A stretch of 64,000 nt of DNA, from NCBI RefSeq assembly GCF_900187375.1, contig NZ_FYEW01000001.1, positions 558,001-622,000 on the forward strand, written 5' to 3'. Below the pieces are notes generated by a model, which had not been told where the DNA came from, searched no databases, and saw nothing but the letters and a program-made list of their open reading frames with translations. The stretch is from Hymenobacter gelipurpurascens. Lineage in GTDB: Bacteria; Bacteroidota; Bacteroidia; Cytophagales; Hymenobacteraceae. The translations under genes were made by a program, and so were the position numbers. Numbering within the stretch: the stretch's first letter is position 1; every line of letters starts with the position of its first letter. Shown here piece after piece: positions 46,319 through 55,329 of the stretch.

Positions 46319-48766
46319 CTACAAGGCTTGTTTTACTTCAAACGTAAACCGAGCCGTGCCGGCAAGGCCGTTGGGAGAAATGCCCTGGGCCACTATCATG
46401 TAGGTGCCGGCCTGGTCGCCGGTGTAGAATTCGAGGGTCTGGCTGCCTGCGGCCGTGGTCGTTACATCGGGGTTCCAGTAGAGCAGGTTGCGCAGATCGG
46501 GGAGGCGACGCTGCTTGTCCTCAGGGGTGGCGTAGCTGGGCGAGTAAAACTCCCGCTGCTGCTGAAAGCCTTCGTACTCCTGAATCAGGGCCCGGGAATC
46601 TACCGGGAAGCCCGCCAAATCGCCTTTGTAGGTAGTGAAGCTGACAATCCCGCTGTATTGGGCCGAGCCCTGGAAGTAGTTGCTGGTGATGACATCCAGC
46701 TTCTGAATCTTCAACGGGTCAAAAGCCATGATTTTGTTGATGTCGAACACGGGCACACCATCAAGCAGAACCATCGGATTTTCCGGGAATATGGCGTTGT
46801 TCAGGTGGTCCATATTCATGAAATGGAAACCGTCTTTCCGGATGCGCACCTGCACGCCGGGCACATACTCCCGCATCACTTCCTCCAGCACTTTGAAGCG
46901 CGTAAACGCATCCAGCATATAGGCCTCATCGGGCTTGCCATAGAAAGCCATGCTGTCGGTTAGACGGGGCTTGAAAAGCGCCTGCTGCCGGCTGAAATAG
47001 GCATTTTGCACCTGCATTTCGAGGCTCCGGTTCACAATGTCCTGCTTATCTGCTTCCGACACCTGTAGCGGCGCCACGCGGCCCGCCCGGTAGCTCAGGG
47101 AAAAAGGATTCAACAGCTCAATGCGGTACACACTGTCGCGCGAGGTGTTGGTCTGCACAATCAGGTCGTTGGGGCCATACAGCTCGGACGCTTCAAACTG
47201 AATGATGCCCTGCTCGTTGCTCAGCGCATTATACAGCTGGACTCGGCGGCTGGGTGTTGCCATGTAGGCATAAATACCGGGGGCCGGCTGGCCGGTGGTC
47301 TTGTTCAGAATCCTGCCCCGCACGGATAAGGCATTCAGCTCCGGAACGTGCTCGAAAGCTGGTGCCTGCTTAGCCAGCACGTCGGTCCAGCGAAAGCGGC
47401 TCCAGCCATGCGTCAGCATCAGGTTTTCGCGGGCCTCATCGGCTTCTGGCCCGGCGGCCGTGAGGTAGTAGTCCGGGTTCTCAATGGTGCCTTTCAGGTC
47501 CGAGGTGAGCCATAAGTAGCTCAGGATATTCGGGGCATCCAACGTCGCCAGCGAGTCGAGCCGGAACACTGCTACCGACATATTGGCCGCCAGCGGTTGG
47601 GCCTGCTGGTTGGCTGTAGTCAGCTGTAAGCTCACTTTTTCGCGGCTGCCGTATGATTTTTGCGCCGTGCTGGCCGAAATCTGGAGCTGCGGAGCCGGAC
47701 GGGTAAAGTACAGCCGCTCGCACACCGGCTTTTTCTCGTGGTTGAAAACGGTGAGGTGCGTAATGCCTTCGGCCAGCTTGCTCTTATCAAGCAGAAGTAC
47801 CGCTTTCCCGTCTTGCAGGCGCGTGGCGGCCGACACCGAAACCTGCTGCCGGGAGTGGCCTAGCAGGAAAAGTTCTTCCGTAGGCTGGCCCGCTACCGTC
47901 GATTCGATGGCGACACGGAGTTGCTGGGGGCTGGCATCTTCCACGCGCAGCACATAGCCTTGCGCCGCTACCGGGGGCAGCTTGCGGCTGAGGGCCTCCT
48001 TGGTTGGCAGCTTCACCACAGCCGTATAGGGGCCGCCTGTTTCCGTGGGGGTGAAGGTGAAGTGGCCTAGGCCATATTTCAGCGTAGTAAACGACTGCAA
48101 CGCTTTGCCTTGCTGATCGAGCAGGGTGCCCGTAGCCGCCAGACCCCGTCCGGCTTTGTCCGTAATTTTGAAGGCCACTTTGCTGGCTACGCCTTTCACC
48201 AGGTTGCCGCCTTCGGGGAAGAACTGAACCGAATAGGCCGCCGAGTCTTTCGCCGTTTTCAGCCCCAATGAGGCCCTCGTGTTGAGAATCGTGATGGTAC
48301 TGTGGAAGAAATAATCGGCCGGAAAATTCTTCATCCAGCTGGTGTAGGCCCGCACCGTGTAGTTGCCGGAAGCCAACGAAGCTGGCAGAACCAACGAGCC
48401 CTGGCCCTTGGCCTGCAGCAGCTGCACCTTGGTTTGCAGTACCGGCCGCTGCTCTTTGTCAAGCACTTCCACGTAGGCCACCTTGCTAAGTGGCAGGGGC
48501 TTATGATTCGTGCCATCCACGGCATTGATCTTAAACCATAGAATCTCCCCACTCAAATACAGCGGCCTATCCAGGTGCAAGTATAGTTTTTCCGGCAAGG
48601 CCTGCTGGCTATAGGCGTTGAACTGGTGGGCCAGGGTGCTCAGCGAGTCAGACTGCCCGTAGGCCACCTGCGCGCCCAGCAGCAGCGCCACCGACAACCC
48701 CACCGCTCGGGTGCCAGTCGCAAACGCTTTTCGATGGAAGAAAGAGGGTAGTGTATAAAAGCCCAT
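46319..48766 (-). CDS. MG2-like / TonB-plug-like outer membrane operon protein
   Basis: An 815-residue secreted protein from the ATG at 48766, with signal peptide ending AQVAYGQ. Residues ~40-160 have the alpha-2-macroglobulin MG2-type wording (EKLYLHLDRPLYLSGEILWF, VEVLDKEQRPVLQTKVQLL, GNYTVRAYTSWM). A regulatory-like beta-domain follows in the middle. Near residue 620-710 is a plug-like block (EEVMREYVPGVQVRIRKDGF, NPMVLLDGVPVFDINKI), but no 22-strand barrel follows. Such barrel-less proteins are common in Bacteroidota and uncharacterised. It is the last gene of a four-gene operon with DUF4249 and a TonB receptor, and probably helps form or guard that transporter. Confidence 0.78.
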   Translation of the reverse strand: MGFYTLPSFFHRKAFATGTRAVGLSVALLLGAQVAYGQSDSLSTLAHQFNAYSQQALPEKLYLHLDRPLYLSGEILWFKINAVDGTNHKPLPLSKVAYVEVLDKEQRPVLQTKVQLLQAKGQGSLVLPASLASGNYTVRAYTSWMKNFPADYFFHSTITILNTRASLGLKTAKDSAAYSVQFFPEGGNLVKGVASKVAFKITDKAGRGLAATGTLLDQQGKALQSFTTLKYGLGHFTFTPTETGGPYTAVVKLPTKEALSRKLPPVAAQGYVLRVEDASPQQLRVAIESTVAGQPTEELFLLGHSRQQVSVSAATRLQDGKAVLLLDKSKLAEGITHLTVFNHEKKPVCERLYFTRPAPQLQISASTAQKSYGSREKVSLQLTTANQQAQPLAANMSVAVFRLDSLATLDAPNILSYLWLTSDLKGTIENPDYYLTAAGPEADEARENLMLTHGWSRFRWTDVLAKQAPAFEHVPELNALSVRGRILNKTTGQPAPGIYAYMATPSRRVQLYNALSNEQGIIQFEASELYGPNDLIVQTNTSRDSVYRIELLNPFSLSYRAGRVAPLQVSEADKQDIVNRSLEMQVQNAYFSRQQALFKPRLTDSMAFYGKPDEAYMLDAFTRFKVLEEVMREYVPGVQVRIRKDGFHFMNMDHLNNAIFPENPMVLLDGVPVFDINKIMAFDPLKIQKLDVITSNYFQGSAQYSGIVSFTTYKGDLAGFPVDSRALIQEYEGFQQQREFYSPSYATPEDKQRRLPDLRNLLYWNPDVTTTAAGSQTLEFYTGDQAGTYMIVAQGISPNGLAGTARFTFEVKQAL

Positions 48767-48801
48767 TCTAATGAAGGAATAAGTCGTTGTTTGATAAAGG
48801 A

Positions 48802-49962
48802 TTATTGCCAGTAAGAAGGCCGCACACTGGTGCCTCGTTTGCGACAGTCCACGCAATCCGTAGTGGAGTACGTGTAGCCAAAAAACACTCCGGTTCCCTT
48901 ATAAATCTCATTAATGGGCGTATAAAGGGGAGTGTTGAAAAAAGCCACAGGCTTACCTGGAAGCCCAAAGCCTGGGGTACCCCTGGTAAGCGTATCAATG
49001 CGGGTGCAGTCTTCATAGCCGGTGAGGGGGCGCCAGACACGGGGTAGCTGGCCGCGCTCAATGAAAATGCGCTGACTGGTTTCGGAGTGCACTCCTACAA
49101 ACCCAAGAGCCAGATCTTGCGAATCCGTCACGTTCTGCACGTTGCCTGTGAGCTGGGAGGGCAAGGGGTCGAAAAGGGTGCCGAGCGTTTCGGTGTTTTT
49201 GCGCAGCAAATCCCAGTATGCAAACTCCTCGGGCGTAAGTGCATACTGTCTGACGAGGATGCTGTACTTGTAGCGCAGCTTCTGAGAATTGGGGGGCAGA
49301 AGAGAAAGCGGAAACTGCGAAATAATATTCTGATTCAGACTTACGGTGTTGCTGACGCGGATAGCGGTGGAGTTTTCGCTCCTCCAGCAATGGTAAATAT
49401 CATCTTTGCGCAAGTCCAGCATGGCCGGTGTATACACGAGCATGGAAAATTCTACCGAAGTAAACTCCCAGGTTTCCTCGTATTCCCAGCGGAAATGGCG
49501 TGCTCGGCTGTTGTCATCATGCGTGTTCATGTAAAGTTGCAGACCCTTATCAGAGGCTCTCCACGAAATAGAATCAATGGCAGGAGTAAACTGCGCCGCT
49601 ATAAAGCCGGAGGCATAATCCTGGCCCGTGCTGGTCCGGATAGCCAGCCGATACCGCGCTGTAGGGGATAGGGTGAGGGGTTGCGATGTGTATGTGCCGG
49701 TTTTCGTTTCGCGCAGGGCATAGCGGGGGCCCGCTTCCTGTTCAATAAAAAGAGTCGCTTTAGCTTCTGGGTTAGCTGCTGGCGCTTTTAGCGCCAGCGT
49801 GCGAGAAAGCGCAATAGTGGTAATACCGTTGCTGTTAATAAAGCCATCCACTACCAAGTAGCTCTGCTTCGCCTCCTTCACTTCCGGCTCAAACGGCGTG
49901 ATGCAGCTGCTCAGTAGCCATAGCAGGCTCAAGATCAGGCAATGCTTCGTGAGTGAATGCAT
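48802..49962 (-). CDS. DUF4249 lipoprotein, partner of the TonB receptor
   Basis: A 386-residue lipoprotein from the ATG at 49962 (MHSLTKHCLILSLLWLLSSC). The mature start ITPFEPEV and the following YLVVDGFINS are the hallmark of DUF4249. It ends in a cysteine-containing tail (TDCVDCRKRGTSVRPSYW). These proteins are regularly encoded directly after a TonB-dependent receptor, as here with a gap of seven bases, and are thought to act as a surface subunit in place of SusD. The ligand is unknown. Confidence 0.88.
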   Translation of the reverse strand: MHSLTKHCLILSLLWLLSSCITPFEPEVKEAKQSYLVVDGFINSNGITTIALSRTLALKAPAANPEAKATLFIEQEAGPRYALRETKTGTYTSQPLTLSPTARYRLAIRTSTGQDYASGFIAAQFTPAIDSISWRASDKGLQLYMNTHDDNSRARHFRWEYEETWEFTSVEFSMLVYTPAMLDLRKDDIYHCWRSENSTAIRVSNTVSLNQNIISQFPLSLLPPNSQKLRYKYSILVRQYALTPEEFAYWDLLRKNTETLGTLFDPLPSQLTGNVQNVTDSQDLALGFVGVHSETSQRIFIERGQLPRVWRPLTGYEDCTRIDTLTRGTPGFGLPGKPVAFFNTPLYTPINEIYKGTGVFFGYTYSTTDCVDCRKRGTSVRPSYWQ

Positions 49963-49969
49963 CGGCGGC

Positions 49970-52747
49970 CTAGAATTTAAAGTTGTAGGTAATGCCTGGA
50001 ATCGGCTTCGCAAATACGGAAAGCTGGTAGCCTTTGATCTGCCCGTTTACTGACTTAAAGTACACCGAGTAAGGGTTCTTGCGGCCCGTCAGGTTATATA
50101 CCGACAGGGTAACCGAGCTGTGCGCGAGTTTCTTGACCTTATGATTGCCTTCGATGTTGAGGGCGAAGTCGGCGCGGTAATAATCTGGAACGCGGTACTC
50201 ATTCCGCTCCGAGTAATACACCCGCGTAGAGTTGCCGATGGTATACTTGGCCAGGGGCAGCGTAATGGGGCGGCCGGTGCTGTAGTTGAAGTTAAGCGAA
50301 GTGCTGAAGCGGCGGCTAAAACGATAGTTGCCAATCATCGTGACATCGTGTGGCTTATCGAAGTTGCTGGGGTAGTATTTACCACCATTGATGATGTCAG
50401 AAGTTGCCGGCGAGTTGATCTGGACCAGCGAGCGGGAATACGTGTAGCTCACCCAGCCATTGACTTTGCCCGTGAGCTTGCGCACCATAAATTCCACTCC
50501 GTAGGCCTTGCCCTCGGCATTCACAATATCCGTTTCGATGTGGTGGTTGAGCAGGAGGGTAGCGCCGCTCTTGTAATCCACGAAATCGTGCATGGATTTG
50601 TAGTAGGTTTCCACCGATGTCTCAATGGTGTTGTTCTTGAAGTTGCGGTAGTACCCCACCGATACCTGGTCGCCTACCTGCGGGCGGATATTGGCGTCGC
50701 TCAGCTTCCACGTATCCGTCGGCGACATGGAGGCCGTGTTGGAGAGCATATGAATGTACTGGCGCATCCGGTTGAAACTGGCTTTCACCGAGGAGTTATC
50801 GGAGAGAGCATATTTGGCCGAAAGCCGGTATTCCGGGCCGTGGTACGTGGCCGCCACATCCCCTGATTTATAGGAGAGCGTATCTACTATGGTGTTTTCA
50901 GTCTTCGAGACGCCGGGCGCATACTGGTACACATCCCGAGGGCCTAGGGCATTGTAGAGGGAATAGCGCAGGCCTACCGAAAGGGAGAAGCGGGCCGAGA
51001 GGTCGATCCGGTCGGAGGCGTACAGGGCGCTTTCCAGTCCCTTTTCATTGGGCAGCACATCCGGCGTGATGAGCGACTCTGCGCCCAGCGGCGTGAGGCT
51101 GCCAGGCATGATATTATACAAGATAGAGCTGGCACCGAAGTCGATGGTGTGCTTGGGACTCAGGAAATAACTGAAATCGGCCTGCACATTATTCTGGGCA
51201 ATTTTATACTGCAGAGTAGAAGCGTTTACAGCATTCTCCTCGCTGGTAATATTGTAGTTATACCGGCTCAGAGCGCCCGTTAATACCCCGTAAAGCTTGT
51301 TATTGAAAATGTGCTTCCATTTGAAGCTGCCATTTACATTCTGGTATTTGTACAGCGTGTCGTTGGCTAGCTTAAACTGGTCGTTGCTGCGGTAGCCCGT
51401 AATGTATATAGTGTTCTTCTCGTTGATTTCGTGGGTAATGTGCGCGTTCAGGTCGTAGAAAGAAGCTGAGCTTTGCTTTAGCTGGCTGTTGGGGAGTCTT
51501 TTCAGCACCCAATCGGAGTAGCTGGTACGGCCGCTCACGATAAAAGAAGTTTTATCCTTGATGATGGGGCCTTCCAGCGTCAGGCGGCTGGTAAGCAGCC
51601 CGATACCACCTGAGCCGGAGAACTTCTTGTTGTTGCCGTCGCGGGTAGCAATATCCAGCACCGACGAAAGGCGGCCGCCGTATTTGGCCGGAATGCCGCT
51701 CTTGTACAGCTCCACCGACTTAAGAATGTCGGGGTTGAAGGCGGAGAAAAAACCGAACAGGTGCGAAGGATTGTACACCGTGGCATCGTTGAACAGAATC
51801 AGGTTCTGGTCGGTGCCACCGCCGCGCACGTTGAGGCCGGTGCTGCCTTCTCCCACCGATTTTACACCTGGCAGCGTAAGTACTACGCGCAGAATATCGG
51901 CCTCGCCGAAGGCCGTGGGTACCTGCTTGATGGTTTTGATATCCAGGCGCTCCACGCCCATTTGCATGCTCGACACGTTGCGGTCTTTCTCGGCCTCAAT
52001 CACCACTTCTTTGAGCGTGGTAATATCTTCTTCCACCTCAATTTCCAGCTTGCCATTGTTGTGCAGCTGAATCAGGCGCCTGCTATTCTTGATGCCAATA
52101 CCCCGAATTTTGAGCTCGTGGCGGCCAAGCGGCAGCGCGAGAGAATAGTAGCCAAACTGGTCGGTGGTGGTACCGATGTTGGGTGTTTCGATATACACGG
52201 AGGCCCCAATCACGGGCTCCCCCGTCTTACTATCGCGCAAGTGGCCGGCCAGAGTGGCGGTTTTGCCCGTTGCCGAGCCCTGAATGCCGATTTCGCTTAC
52301 CGTAGCTTTCAGCGTGCTGCCCGAGCGGGCCCGGGCTCGGGCGCTTTGCACGGCGGCCGGAGCCGGTTCATCCTCGTAGGCCACATCGGTGCCATCCGGA
52401 CGGAAGAAATTGATCGGTAGATCGGTGCGGATAGGCGCGCCTGTCGTGACATAGATGCGGTGGCTGGCATCTACCGCAAATTTCAGGTTACGCCCTTTCG
52501 CCACTCTGCGCAGGACCGTGTCGAGAGGAACCTCGCTCACCTGCAGCGTAATGGCCATTGAAGTAACCGCCGCCGCATCGAAGTAAAATTTATAGGGGGC
52601 CTTGGCTTCTACCTCTTTCGCAAACTGCTCGAAGGGCACTTTGTCAAGGCTTAGGCTAAGTAATGGAGCAGCCCCATTTTGCCCGTAACCAACGGTGCTG
52701 AGTAAAAAGAAGAATAACAGTGAAAATAATCGGTAGAGAGTTTTCAT
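49970..52747 (-). CDS. TonB-dependent receptor with STN and carboxypeptidase-like domains
   Basis: A 925-residue outer-membrane protein with signal peptide (LFFFLLSTVGYGQ). An STN-like domain (~30-105, KVPFEQFAKEVEAKAPYKFY) precedes a carboxypeptidase-regulatory-like domain (LAGHLRDSKTGEPVIGASVY), a TonB-box-like TTLKEVVIEAEKD, a plug (LNVRGGGTDQNLILFNDATV) and a barrel ending AKPIPGITYNFKF. Although the STN domain implies signalling, no sigma/anti-sigma pair is adjacent; it may contact a distant FecR or have lost that role. It heads DUF4249 and the MG2-like gene in one operon. Substrate unknown. Confidence 0.92.
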   Translation of the reverse strand: MKTLYRLFSLLFFFLLSTVGYGQNGAAPLLSLSLDKVPFEQFAKEVEAKAPYKFYFDAAAVTSMAITLQVSEVPLDTVLRRVAKGRNLKFAVDASHRIYVTTGAPIRTDLPINFFRPDGTDVAYEDEPAPAAVQSARARARSGSTLKATVSEIGIQGSATGKTATLAGHLRDSKTGEPVIGASVYIETPNIGTTTDQFGYYSLALPLGRHELKIRGIGIKNSRRLIQLHNNGKLEIEVEEDITTLKEVVIEAEKDRNVSSMQMGVERLDIKTIKQVPTAFGEADILRVVLTLPGVKSVGEGSTGLNVRGGGTDQNLILFNDATVYNPSHLFGFFSAFNPDILKSVELYKSGIPAKYGGRLSSVLDIATRDGNNKKFSGSGGIGLLTSRLTLEGPIIKDKTSFIVSGRTSYSDWVLKRLPNSQLKQSSASFYDLNAHITHEINEKNTIYITGYRSNDQFKLANDTLYKYQNVNGSFKWKHIFNNKLYGVLTGALSRYNYNITSEENAVNASTLQYKIAQNNVQADFSYFLSPKHTIDFGASSILYNIMPGSLTPLGAESLITPDVLPNEKGLESALYASDRIDLSARFSLSVGLRYSLYNALGPRDVYQYAPGVSKTENTIVDTLSYKSGDVAATYHGPEYRLSAKYALSDNSSVKASFNRMRQYIHMLSNTASMSPTDTWKLSDANIRPQVGDQVSVGYYRNFKNNTIETSVETYYKSMHDFVDYKSGATLLLNHHIETDIVNAEGKAYGVEFMVRKLTGKVNGWVSYTYSRSLVQINSPATSDIINGGKYYPSNFDKPHDVTMIGNYRFSRRFSTSLNFNYSTGRPITLPLAKYTIGNSTRVYYSERNEYRVPDYYRADFALNIEGNHKVKKLAHSSVTLSVYNLTGRKNPYSVYFKSVNGQIKGYQLSVFAKPIPGITYNFKF

Positions 52748-52792
52748 GCACAGAAGAATAGTGTAGCGGCGAAAAAGCAGGGAAAGACCAAA

Positions 52793-53542
52793 TTACTTAG
52801 GCAATGAGGCAGTATATTGGGCAAGTTTCAGTATGCTGCTTTCCCGACGCTTTTTATTGAATTTTAATTTATTGCTGCGACTATATTTTTGAATGTCGGC
52901 TTTCTTTTCAGGAAAAAGGTTGGCAAATGAATTTATGCTGGTGATGGGATAATACGTGCTGTCTTTTGCTACAAAAAATTTGCTGTATTCGATAAATATT
53001 AACGTAACGCCATCCTGTTCGGCTTTCTTTTTCATTTCCTTCTCCCTCTTAACCAGAAGCTGAAAGCCATTATCCACTAGCAAATCATAAAACCCTGTAC
53101 TGACGGGAAGCTTTGCGGCCGGATCGGTAGTGATGCGCACGAACGTATGGCCCTGGGTAGTAAAAGAGCTTACTTTCTCATTTACAAGGCGCAACTTCAC
53201 GGGGCTGGTAGGAGTAGTTATAACTACTTGTTCCAGATGAAGATCATACAGCATCGGAATATCAGAGAACTTAAATCCGTCGTAGATTATTTCTGATTTT
53301 TGATTTTCCGTGGTATTAAAAAACTGATGACCCTGAACAGTCTTGTATAATTTATTATAGAATATATATTCAGGCCCGTTATAAAGGCGAGAATTATTGC
53401 CAACGGCTGCTTCATAACGTTTAGTTAAAGGCGAGCCAGCTACCTCTGCAACTGGTGCAGCAGCGTTTGCCGATTGGGCACTACTGGCGTAAGGCAAGCA
53501 CAGTCCGGAAGCCAAACAGCTAATTATAAATAATCTCTTCAT
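52793..53542 (-). CDS. Hypothetical secreted protein, first gene of the receptor operon
   Basis: A 249-residue protein from the ATG at 53542 (MKRLFIISCLASGLCLPYASSAQS); in-frame ATGs upstream lack the signal peptide at the start. The mature part is mixed alpha/beta with TKRYEAAVGNNSRLYNGPEYIF, the hydrophobic block VSTGFYDLLVDNGFQLLVKRE and a very basic C-terminus (SRSNKLKFNKKRRE). I do not recognise a named family. It precedes the TonB receptor by 45 bp and is likely co-transcribed with it. The local DNA is AT-richer than in the neighbours. Confidence 0.72.
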   Translation of the reverse strand: MKRLFIISCLASGLCLPYASSAQSANAAAPVAEVAGSPLTKRYEAAVGNNSRLYNGPEYIFYNKLYKTVQGHQFFNTTENQKSEIIYDGFKFSDIPMLYDLHLEQVVITTPTSPVKLRLVNEKVSSFTTQGHTFVRITTDPAAKLPVSTGFYDLLVDNGFQLLVKREKEMKKKAEQDGVTLIFIEYSKFFVAKDSTYYPITSINSFANLFPEKKADIQKYSRSNKLKFNKKRRESSILKLAQYTASLPK

Positions 53543-54160
53543 CAACAGGGGTAGGTTATGAAATTTCATAAAAGTGCTAGCCAACAACAACTAGTGGCAG
53601 TGACGAGCATATTTTTTTAGGTTTAATCTTTAAGTAATCCCTCCAGAAGAGATGTATGCTACTGCTTTGGGCATTGCCGGAAGCCGCACATGGGTTGCAC
53701 GCCCTGCCGGTGTTGTCTGCTCAGCCCTTAGATGGGGGATAAGCAAACATTGTTTCGGCAAAGCAGGCTGCCTGGCTAAAATTTGCACACTAGTAAGGGG
53801 TACTAGAAGATAAATAAGTGAAGTCACTTGAATTCGTCTCCATTGGTTGTGGAAGGGTGGAGAGACGAGTGGTCTAGGAGCATGAGAGCGGTGCCTAGGC
53901 CAGTAGTATAGGTTGCAGAAGCTAAAGAAACGATTTTTAAGCGTAACAGCTGAGGTTGGTAACGGAAAACCTGTTTTGCCGTTTTTGAAGCAAAGAAAAA
54001 GTGCTGCTTTCCGGACGCACTTTCTGATAAAGAACTGGGTAGTTGGTTAGCAACGCCCCTACGTAAGGGGGCAACCCGGCAGATTTCTCTGGCAATAAGT
54101 AACCTATTGCTGTAGAAATTCTTACATCTTTTCTGTATCACAGTAAACGAGCACCTTATT
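53543..54160. other. Gap between receptor operon and aldo/keto reductase
   Basis: About 620 bases between divergent genes. Frames here (for example 53824-54228 minus) overlap the reductase start and have no protein-like pattern. One TAGGCCA motif lies near 53896. No strong hairpin was recognised. Confidence 0.45.
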
Positions 54161-55150
54161 ATGCAAAAGCGCACCTTGGGTCCATCGGGCCCGCAAGTTT
54201 CTGCCCTCGGCCTCGGCTGCATGGGCATGTCTGACTTTTATAGTGGCCGCAACGACGCTGAAAGTCTGCGTACGATAGAGCGGGCCCTGGAGCTAGGGGT
54301 CACGTTTTTCGATACGGCCGATATGTACGGGCCGTATACCAACGAGGAGTTGTTGGGTAATGCCTTGCAGGGCCGCCGGGAGCAGGTGGTGCTGGCCACC
54401 AAATTTGGCATCCAGCGCGACCCCAACGACCCGACTAAGCGCGGCATCAATGGCCGCCCCGAGTACGTACGACAGGCTTGCGAGGACAGCCTGCGCCGCC
54501 TGAAAACCGACTACATCGACCTTTACTATCAGCATCGGGTAGATCCGCAGACTCCCATTGAGGAAACTGTGGGCGCCATGAGCCGGCTGGTGGAAGAAGG
54601 CAAAGTACGCTTCCTGGGCCTTTCCGAAGCTGCGGCCGACACCGTGCGCCGGGCCCACCTGGTGCACCCCATCACGGCGCTGCAAACCGAGTATTCGCTC
54701 TGGAGCCGAGAGCCGGAAGATGGCCTGCTGCAAACCTGCCAGGAACTGGGCATTGGGTTTGTGCCGTATTCGCCGCTGGGCCGCGGGTTCCTGACTGGTC
54801 AGATTAAGCGGTTCGAGGATCTGGCCGAAGATGATTACCGGCGACATACACCGCGTTTCCAGGGTGAGAATTTTCAGAAAAATCTGGATCTGGTGGCCCG
54901 GATACGAGAAATGGCTGAGGAAAAAGGCATCACGCCGGGCCAGTTGGCGCTGGCTTGGGTGCTGGCCCAAGGCGAATACATTGTGCCTATTCCGGGCACG
55001 AAACGCGTACTTTATCTGGAGGAAAACGTAGGGGCGGCAGAAGTTCAGCTTAGCCTGGAAGATCTGGCCCGCATCAACCAGATTGCCCCTCAACAAGCGG
55101 CGGCCGGTATGCGCTACCCGGAGCAGATGATGGGTTCTGTTAACGGGTAG
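54161..55150 (+). CDS. Aldo/keto reductase
   Basis: A 329-residue NADPH-dependent oxidoreductase of the AKR barrel fold. The catalytic residues Asp51 and Tyr56 ([10 protein letters not shown]) and Lys81 (LATKFG) are present, with His in LYYQHRVD. The NADPH-phosphate site is near [19 protein letters not shown]. Length and wording match the AKR13-like group often annotated as general stress or voltage-channel-beta-like reductases. The substrate is unknown. Its message would run into the large palindrome at 55168-55257. Confidence 0.92.
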   Translation: MQKRTLGPSGPQVSALGLGCMGMSDFYSGRNDAESLRTIERALELGVTFFDTADMYGPYTNEELLGNALQGRREQVVLATKFGIQRDPNDPTKRGINGRPEYVRQACEDSLRRLKTDYIDLYYQHRVDPQTPIEETVGAMSRLVEEGKVRFLGLSEAAADTVRRAHLVHPITALQTEYSLWSREPEDGLLQTCQELGIGFVPYSPLGRGFLTGQIKRFEDLAEDDYRRHTPRFQGENFQKNLDLVARIREMAEEKGITPGQLALAWVLAQGEYIVPIPGTKRVLYLEENVGAAEVQLSLEDLARINQIAPQQAAAGMRYPEQMMGSVNG

Positions 55151-55167
55151 AATATCAGATACTAAGC

Positions 55168-55257
55168 AAGCACATCACCCCCACAGCCGAACGACTGGCC
55201 TAGGCGCTCTACGTAGTGCGTCTAGGCCAGTCGTTCGGCTGTGGGGGTGATGTGCTT
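55168..55257. repeat. 90-bp near-perfect palindrome, centre TACGTA
   Basis: Outer arms of 35 bases (55168-55202 and 55223-55257) pair without mismatch. The inner 20 bases pair with two mismatches, so the whole forms a 45-bp stem with no real loop. Each arm carries a GGCCTAG motif half. It lies 17 bp after the reductase stop and about 70 bp before the end of the convergent DAC gene. RNA from either strand would form a very stable hairpin; TTTAC follows on the plus strand. Confidence 0.8.
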
Positions 55258-55309
55258 TACTCGCTGAGAGAGGCAGCGCTAGACTGCGTATAATGTTGCT
55301 GGGGACAAC

Positions 55310-55323
55310 AGGCCTAGGCCTGC
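55310..55323. repeat. CAGGCCTAGGCCTG palindrome before the DAC gene end
   Basis: A 14-bp perfect palindrome (with GGCCTAGGCC at 55311-55320) seven bases past the DAC stop codon on the minus strand. It could serve as its terminator core; no clear U-tract. Confidence 0.5.
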
Positions 55324-55329
55324 TGATAA

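Noticed and set aside
53824..54228. A 134-codon minus-strand frame overlapping the aldo/keto reductase start.
   Set aside because: It runs antisense over the first codons of a certain gene and its sequence is not protein-like.
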